Assembly: GCA_001310555.1 (NCBI GenBank)
Contig: BAXO01000075.1
Coordinates: 1-26,946, forward strand
Reading direction: 5' to 3'
Origin: Bacillus sp. JCM 19058
Lineage (GTDB): Bacteria; Bacillota; Bacilli; Bacillales_H; Bacillaceae_D
DNA: 26,946 nucleotides
This document shows positions 26,819 to 26,946 of this stretch, piece by piece. Below the pieces are notes generated by a model, which had not been told where the DNA came from, ran no database searches, and saw nothing but the letters and a program-made list of their open reading frames with translations. Position 1 is the stretch's first letter. Each line of letters starts with the position of its first letter. The position numbers and the translations under genes were made by a program.

Positions 26819-26946
26819 TATCTTAACTCCCCTTGCATTTTAGTTCAGCCAATTTTATTTAATATATCAAGTCAATTTCATAAATGCCTATTTTGAAAAT
26901 AAATCCGAATTTAATTAGTCGAATACACATAATTATTTGCTATTTT
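26819..26946. other. Upstream region of the MBL gene, to window end
   Basis: AT-rich sequence with a minus-strand TTGACT near 26870 but no convincing -10 at the right spacing. No gene is visible. Confidence 0.3.

Overview
The window looks like chromosome of a low-to-moderate GC Bacillaceae bacterium. The evidence is strong AAGGAGG ribosome-binding sites, frequent TTG/GTG starts, sigma-A promoters, a CtsR-type clpE leader, a YxlE/YxlF/YxlG-like ABC module, a DUF5392 (YwnF-like) protein, Bacillus-type exoA, rhamnose genes and an AadK-like enzyme. An alkaliphilic Bacillus relative would fit, but I cannot name the species.

Most genes are recognisable, but about 36 single- or double-base indels break 17 of them. 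Most sit in homopolymers: A/T runs of six or seven read one or two too long, and short G/C runs or AAAA read one too short. The protein on both sides of each break is well conserved, and one gene carries two breaks that cancel. I therefore read most breaks as probable sequence or assembly errors. I give each gene its reconstructed full span and type it as CDS. A VOC-family gene near the left end is different: it has three in-frame substitution stops and looks truly decayed.

Layout. 1-570: end of a DUF3147 gene and a VOC pseudogene. 711-3603: a LacI-type regulator downstream of a GH13 alpha-glucosidase whose promoter carries a LacI-like palindrome. 3877-4880: a small Sm-like protein and a methyltransferase. 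5144-7258: a GmhB-type phosphatase, then a HAD hydrolase overlapping a thioredoxin-fold protein. 7397-9774: clpE with three CtsR boxes and an intrinsic terminator in its leader. 9796-10943: two small unknown genes and DUF5392. 11199-13726: HTH regulator, PLDc_N protein, ABC ATPase and permease in one operon behind a perfect 36-bp palindrome. 13727-18800: a loose, accessory-like stretch with a possible small peptide gene, a DUF418 membrane protein, an IS3-family remnant, an AadK-like enzyme, a putative zinc peptidase and a small unknown gene. 18795-21506: Nudix hydrolase, GNAT acetyltransferase, exoA and an esterase. 21846-25544: a WYL regulator facing a rhaBA operon. 25642-26818: an ArsR remnant and an MBL-fold hydrolase.

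Working together: the glucosidase and its LacI neighbour form a substrate-induced alpha-glucoside unit. RhaA isomerises rhamnose and RhaB phosphorylates the rhamnulose, with a cre-like site upstream suggesting CcpA control. ClpE belongs to the heat-shock protein-quality regulon. No completely new system is evident. The most interesting items are the clpE leader, the palindrome-controlled ABC operon, the HEAQH protein and the small ORF at 14098.
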